From assembly GCF_007828725.1 (NCBI RefSeq), contig NZ_VIUW01000001.1, positions 62,001 through 126,000 of the forward strand: a DNA stretch of 64,000 nt. The letters run 5' to 3'. The translations under genes and the position numbers were made by a program. The stretch comes from Marihabitans asiaticum. Lineage in GTDB: Bacteria; Actinomycetota; Actinomycetes; Actinomycetales; Dermatophilaceae. Positions 61,220 to 64,000 of the stretch are shown piece after piece. The notes under the pieces are model-generated. The model saw only the letters and a list, made by a program, of their open reading frames with translations, searched no databases and was not told where the DNA came from. Every line of letters begins with the position of its first letter. The first letter of the stretch is position 1.

Positions 61220-62338
61220 TCAGTCCCGTGACAGACCCATCCGGTCGAGGATCCGGTGCAGGTCGTCGACGGAGGCGAACTCGACGGTCATCCGACCCTT
61301 CTTGGCGCCGAGGCTGATCGTCGCTCGGGTGTCGAGCTGGTCGCTCACCGTCGACGCGAGGTCGTCCAGCTGGGGGTGCCGACGTCCCGCTCGCGGCGCG
61401 GTGCGTCGCTGGGTCTCCGGCTCCACACCGAGCGCGATGATCTCCTCGACGCTGCGCACCGAGAGCCCTTCGGCGACGATCCGCTGGGCCAGCCGCTCCA
61501 TCGCGGCGCCGTCGTCGAGGGAGAGCAGCGCGCGGGCGTGCCCGGCCGAGAGGACGCCGGCGGCCACCCGGCGCGCGACGAGCGGCGGGAGGCGGAGCAG
61601 ACGCAGGGTGTTGCTGATCTGCGGGCGGGAGCGGCCGATCTTGCGGGACAGCTCCTCCTGGGTGCAGCCGAAGTCGTCGAGGAGTTGCTGGTAGGCCGCC
61701 GCCTCCTCGAGAGCGTTGAGCTCCGAGCGGTGGAGGTTCTCCAGGAGGGCGTCCCGGAGCAGATCGTCCTCATCGGTCTCCTTGACGATCGCCGGGATCG
61801 TCTCCTTGCCCGCGGTGCGCGAGGCGCGCCACCGGCGCTCACCCATGATGAGCTCGAACCTGACGTCGTCGTCGTCCGTGGCCTCGATCGGTCGCACGAC
61901 GACCGGCTGGAGCACCCCGATCTCCCGGATGGAGTGCACGAGCTCGGCCATGTCGTCCTCATCGAAGACGGTCCGGGGCTGGCGCGGGTTGGGCCGGATC
62001 GCCTCGAGCGGCACGTCGGCGAAGTGGGCGCCGGGTACCGGGGCCAGACCGGTCCCGTCGGTGGAGTCCGTCTCCGACGTCACAGGGTCCATCCCTGCGG
62101 GCTGGTGGTCCGACGACTCGCTCGACGGCTTCGCCGGAGTCGACTCAGCGGCAGCGTCTGGGCCGCTCGACCTGGCCGGTTCCGTCTCGGCCGCGGGAGG
62201 GGAACTCGCCTGGCCCGCTCCGACGGCTGCCGGTTCACGGTCGGCGAAGAAGACGTCGGTGGGCCGGCTGCGGGGTGCGCTCTGGTCCGGGATGAGCGCT
62301 CCCAGCCCTCGCCCGAGTCCTCGTCGCTTCTCGCTCAT
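61220..62338 (-). CDS. parB: Chromosome-partition protein ParB
   Basis: 372 aa. The N-terminal [14 protein letters not shown] box that contacts ParA is followed by a ~100-aa disordered linker. The CTP-binding/sliding-clamp region follows ([33 protein letters not shown]). The helix-turn-helix [24 protein letters not shown] binds parS, and a C-terminal dimerisation part ends it. Two matching parS sites lie at 63353 and 63613. ATG 62338 overlaps the parA stop by 4 nt. Confidence 0.97.
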   Translation of the reverse strand: MSEKRRGLGRGLGALIPDQSAPRSRPTDVFFADREPAAVGAGQASSPPAAETEPARSSGPDAAAESTPAKPSSESSDHQPAGMDPVTSETDSTDGTGLAPVPGAHFADVPLEAIRPNPRQPRTVFDEDDMAELVHSIREIGVLQPVVVRPIEATDDDDVRFELIMGERRWRASRTAGKETIPAIVKETDEDDLLRDALLENLHRSELNALEEAAAYQQLLDDFGCTQEELSRKIGRSRPQISNTLRLLRLPPLVARRVAAGVLSAGHARALLSLDDGAAMERLAQRIVAEGLSVRSVEEIIALGVEPETQRRTAPRAGRRHPQLDDLASTVSDQLDTRATISLGAKKGRMTVEFASVDDLHRILDRMGLSRD

Positions 62339-63564
62339 CGTCCTGCCTCCTCAGTAGTGGACCCGTCCTCGATCGGGGTGCCTGGGCTCGTGCTGGTCGT
62401 GGTCGAGCCCCGGTCGGCGATCTCGGCGGCGGCTTCGAGATAGCTCAGGGCACCCGAGCTCTGCGGGTCGTACGTGATGACGGTCTGACCGAAGCTCGGT
62501 GCCTCGGACACGCGCACCGAGCGCGGCACCGTGGCGGCGAGGACCTCGTCGGGGAAGTGCTCGCGCACCTCCTCGGCGACCTGCCGGGAGAGGTTGGTGC
62601 GGCCGTCGTACATCGTGAGCAGGATCGTCGAGACGTGCAGCTCGGGGTTGAGATGCGTGCGGATGAGGTCGATGTTGCTCAGGAGCTGCGACAGCCCTTC
62701 GAGCGCGTAGTACTCGCACTGGATCGGGATGAGCACCTCGTGGGCGGCGACGAAGGCGTTGACGGTGAGCAGGCCGAGGCTAGGCGGGCAGTCGATGATG
62801 ACGTAGTCGATCCGGTCCGCCCCGCTGACGGCGCCGGCCGCGCCGTCGGTGAGCAGCGCGGCCAAGGCGGAGCGCATCCGCGACTCTCGTGCGACGAGCG
62901 AGACGAGCTCGATCTCCGCTCCCGCCAGGTCGATGGTCGCCGGAACGCACCAGAGGTGGTCGACGTCCGGGCAGGGCTGCAGCACCTCGGACATCGCCGT
63001 CCCGTCGACGAGCACGTCATAGATGCTGGGCACCTCGGCGTGGTGGTCGATGTTCAGCGCCGTGCTCGCGTTGCCCTGGGGGTCGGTGTCTACGAGGACG
63101 ACGTTCAGCCCGTTCTGCGCCAATGCGGCGGCGAGGTTGACGGCCGTCGTCGTCTTGCCCACCCCGCCCTTCTGGTTCGAGACGGTGATGATCCGCGGGC
63201 GGTCCGGCCGAGGGAAGGTCTTGCTCGCCAACCGCGCCCGCTTCTCGGCATCCTCGGTCACCGCCGCCAAGACCGGCGAGTCGCCGTCCTCAGGCGTCAC
63301 GGACTCACGCGTCGAAAAAGCCGGCGAAGGGGGTTCCTCGTCCGCGGAATCCGTTTCACGTGAAACGGACAGAGCGGCCGCCGGACCCTCGGCCGACTCC
63401 TCGTCGTAGGCAGCGACCTCGACGTCCGGCGTGCGGGGCGTGGCCCGAGTCCCCTGCCAGCCGACCGGCGCCCCCGAGAGGGACGACGGAAGGCTCGGCC
63501 ACCCGATCCCCTCTGCGACCCTGCGAACCCCGTCCACACCCACCAGTTGCGTTGCGTCGTTCAT
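62335..63564 (-). CDS. parA: Chromosome-partition ATPase ParA
   Basis: 409 aa from ATG 63564 (an in-frame GTG at 63597 is less likely). The ParA core starts near residue 120: [24 protein letters not shown] (deviant Walker A), [27 protein letters not shown] disordered, acidic N-terminal extension of ~120 residues precedes it, longer than in most ParA proteins, and parS site 1 lies within this stretch, encoding SVSRET. With ParB it segregates the origin region. The rsmG gene normally found upstream of parA is not visible before the window ends. Confidence 0.93.
   Translation of the reverse strand: MNDATQLVGVDGVRRVAEGIGWPSLPSSLSGAPVGWQGTRATPRTPDVEVAAYDEESAEGPAAALSVSRETDSADEEPPSPAFSTRESVTPEDGDSPVLAAVTEDAEKRARLASKTFPRPDRPRIITVSNQKGGVGKTTTAVNLAAALAQNGLNVVLVDTDPQGNASTALNIDHHAEVPSIYDVLVDGTAMSEVLQPCPDVDHLWCVPATIDLAGAEIELVSLVARESRMRSALAALLTDGAAGAVSGADRIDYVIIDCPPSLGLLTVNAFVAAHEVLIPIQCEYYALEGLSQLLSNIDLIRTHLNPELHVSTILLTMYDGRTNLSRQVAEEVREHFPDEVLAATVPRSVRVSEAPSFGQTVITYDPQSSGALSYLEAAAEIADRGSTTTSTSPGTPIEDGSTTEEAGR
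63351..63368. promoter_or_regulatory. parS: parS centromere site inside parA
   Basis: CCGTTTCACGTGAAACGG, an 18-bp perfect palindrome containing the 14-bp parS core GTTTCACGTGAAAC (63353-63366). It lies inside the parA coding sequence. ParB binds this sequence and spreads from it during chromosome segregation. Confidence 0.93.
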
Positions 63565-63611
63565 CGCCGCCCATCCAAGCGCACCGACCACCGACACGCC
63601 AAAGACCAGCG

Positions 63612-63627
63612 CGTTTCACGTGAAACG
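63612..63627. promoter_or_regulatory. parS: parS centromere site upstream of parA
   Basis: CGTTTCACGTGAAACG, identical to the other site in its 14-bp core (63613-63626), 48 bp upstream of the parA start. It may also let ParB influence parAB transcription. Confidence 0.93.
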
Positions 63628-63686
63628 GCTGCCTCGAAGCGGGATTCACCCTGTGCGATGTCAACCTCGCTCCGATGGGAGACCCG

Positions 63687-64000
63687 GAGGCGGGGCGAGG
63701 GATGTCCGAAGGAGCATCAAGCGGACGGCAAGGGCGCGGGGTGCCAGATAGCTGGACCTTTGGGGCGGGTTGCGACCACGGTCGGAAGCGGAGGAGGCGG
63801 GGCGAGGGGTGTCCGAAGGAGCATCAAGCGGACCGCAAGGGCGCCCCGCGCCCGAGGACCGCAGCTCCGAGGGCAACCCTCACCCCGCCGACCCGGACCG
63901 GAAGAGGAAGGGGGGAGGGATGCTTGAAGGAGCATCAAGCGGACCGCAAGGGCGCCCCGCGCCCGAGGACCGCAGCTCCGAGGGCAGCCCTCACCCCGCC
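63687..64000. repeat. Three-copy direct repeat at the right edge; no gene in 63628-64000
   Basis: GGAGCATCAAGCGGAC(C/G)GCAA recurs at 63711, 63818 and 63929. Copy 1 (63687-63741) is short. Copies 2 (63793-63889) and 3 (63912-64000, cut by the window) share about 80 further bases, including GCCCGAGGACCGCAGCTCCG. The spacing is 107-111 bp. Open frames through it have shadow composition. I see no protein or RNA gene in 63628-64000. Confidence 0.85.

Noticed and set aside
63687-64000. CRISPR array or oriC
   Set aside because: Only three copies with homologous intervals; no DnaA-box cluster, dnaA or cas gene is seen.

Overview
The window comes from a high-GC actinobacterium. Gene content and order fit a member of the Micrococcales, possibly near Intrasporangiaceae/Dermatophilaceae (inferred from overall resemblance, not from a marker). 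The right end is origin-proximal: trxB-trxA, then convergent parB-parA with two parS sites. To the left lie murJ, a NUDIX gene and the CCA-adding enzyme. This is the usual actinobacterial neighbourhood of the chromosome-partition genes.

Region 1 (1-830): the 3' end of inositol-3-phosphate synthase, three 90-bp tandem repeats starting exactly at its stop codon, a small biotinyl-domain protein and a perfect 19-bp terminator stem. Region 2 (834-25309, nearly all minus strand): a ~24 kb type VII-like (ESX/Ess) secretion and signalling locus. Reading in the direction of transcription it holds a lipoprotein, a WXG100-headed candidate effector, two paralogous 157-aa proteins, a PP2C phosphatase, an FHA protein, a Ser/Thr kinase, an FHA/wHTH-like protein, a 2164-aa Ig/FN3 surface protein, MoxR, DUF58, a transglutaminase membrane protein, an FHA-FtsK/EssC ATPase and two WXG100 proteins. 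Most neighbours overlap by 4-8 nt or lie within ~30 nt. The candidate effector and the WXG100 pair each have the same 18-bp palindrome 22-23 bp upstream of a candidate -10 box.

Region 3 (25325-34766): the CCA-adding enzyme with an overlapping second Ser/Thr kinase (minus). Then, on the plus strand, come a NUDIX hydrolase, a DUF6049-like exported protein, MurJ and a separate pseudokinase. Together they suggest envelope and lipid II control.

Region 4 (34767-59698): an accessory island inserted between the pseudokinase gene and trxB, with decayed transposase fragments at both borders (IS481-like left, IS3-like right). Its core is a six-gene plus-strand operon (35284-56475; 213, 3310, 702, 323, 1269 and 1239 aa), tightly coupled by ATGA/TGATG/GTGA junctions and preceded by a CRP/GlxR-like palindrome. 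The 3310-aa protein has about six ~200-aa repeating modules, an embedded hydrolase-like domain lacking its nucleophile, and a DUF6603-like region. The last gene and a convergent gene encode Asp-box beta-propellers. I cannot assign a function; this is the best candidate in the window for an undescribed system.

Region 5 (59699-64000): trxB, trxA, a perfect 17-bp terminator stem, parB, parA, two parS sites, and a repeat-rich, gene-poor right edge.
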